Source: DAOUAM01 sp034433305
GTDB taxonomy: Bacteria; Chloroflexota; Dehalococcoidia; Lucifugimonadales; DAOUAM01
Reading direction: 5' to 3'
NCBI GenBank assembly: GCA_034433305.1
Contig: DAOUAM010000001.1
Span: 1-54,037, forward strand
Length of the DNA: 54,037 nt
A model generated the notes under the pieces. The model was not told the origin of the DNA, searched no databases, and saw nothing but the letters and a program-made list of their open reading frames with translations. This document shows positions 53,860 to 54,037 of this stretch, one piece after another (position 1 is the first letter of the stretch; each line of letters starts with the position of its first letter). Made by a program: the position numbers and the translations under genes.

Positions 53860-53886
53860 GTTATACTGACACTCCAGACGTGTCAG
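53860..53886 (-). promoter_or_regulatory. Promoter with overlapping inverted repeat ahead of the archaellum operon
   Basis: On the minus strand: CTGACA (53886-53881), a 15-nt spacer, TATAAC (53865-53860), 18 nt before the ArlCDE-like ATG. A perfect dyad CTGACAC-N7-GTGTCAG (53886-53866) covers the -35 and spacer. It is a likely operator where a dimeric regulator would block or tune transcription. The rest of the window to 54037 shows no gene. Confidence 0.55.
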
Positions 53887-54037
53887 GTACTTGATTGGAT
53901 AAATTTTGCCCCAGGATGCCGTCTGGCATCCCTGAGGCTGTGCCCTCGGCTGCTCCTCTGGCGTGACTGGGGACTCCCGGCGGACTTGCGGGAGGGCGAC
54001 TCCCGGTAGTGGCCCTGGCGTCATTCGGGGCGGCCGG

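Noticed and set aside
53812..54024. Minus-strand ORF at the right edge as a possible archaellin
   Set aside because: No hydrophobic N-terminus or class III signal, Pro-rich low-complexity translation, and it overlaps the promoter and start of the ArlCDE-like gene.

Overview
The window is GC-rich bacterial chromosome. It probably comes from a Chloroflexota member of the Dehalococcoidia/SAR202 type. That placement is inferred from gene style and from a bacterial archaellum operon; no 16S rRNA gene is present. Genes are dense on both strands, with Shine-Dalgarno sites and a mix of ATG, GTG and TTG starts. Promoters are often only visible as -10 boxes of the TATACT/TATAAT kind.

Left end (1-2.5 kb, minus strand): tRNA-Asp and tRNA-Val flank a short operon that an ordinary gene caller breaks up, because in-frame TGA codons interrupt it. 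Read through those TGAs and it encodes a ferredoxin:thioredoxin reductase catalytic subunit. In it exactly the two redox-active cysteines (motifs CPC and CHC) are TGA, while all four Fe-S ligand cysteines are kept. A small NrdH/glutaredoxin-fold protein with a U-G-P-C active site follows. All three TGAs have a hairpin with its loop about 20 nt downstream, as expected of bacterial SECIS elements. This looks like a selenocysteine redox relay: ferredoxin to Sec/Sec-FTR to Sec-redoxin.

2.5-25.4 kb is a housekeeping block: rpoC and rpoB, a DUF192 lipoprotein, mutS2, thrB, an aspartate kinase, two polyprenyl-phosphate-type glycosyltransferases, a TPR protein, a metallo-hydrolase, a CPBP protease, trpA-aroH, ffh, a methylenetetrahydrofolate-reductase-like gene and a zinc-ribbon protein. 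25.4-26.2 kb is noncoding but rich in hairpins, ending in a perfect 22-bp palindrome.

26.2-45.1 kb is metabolic and accessory: a glutaconate-type CoA-transferase pair, a decayed type I-E CRISPR locus (three repeats and a cas8e stub cut off by a repeat), an S9 peptidase, an ABC-F ATPase, a TolB-like propeller lipoprotein, a crotonase-fold protein, two tandem RraA-like paralogues, a DUF502 membrane protein, a luciferase-like monooxygenase, two NAD-epimerases, a gamma-glutamyltransferase and an acyl-CoA synthetase. Several families of palindromic intergenic repeats occur here.

Right end (45.2-53.9 kb, minus strand): one apparent operon encodes an archaellum motor (ArlCDE-like scaffold, ArlG, ArlF, ArlH, ArlI, ArlJ). 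It is followed by an unknown acidic protein, a hybrid histidine kinase and a degenerate receiver. The archaellin gene and its peptidase are not in the window. A promoter with an overlapping inverted repeat precedes the operon.
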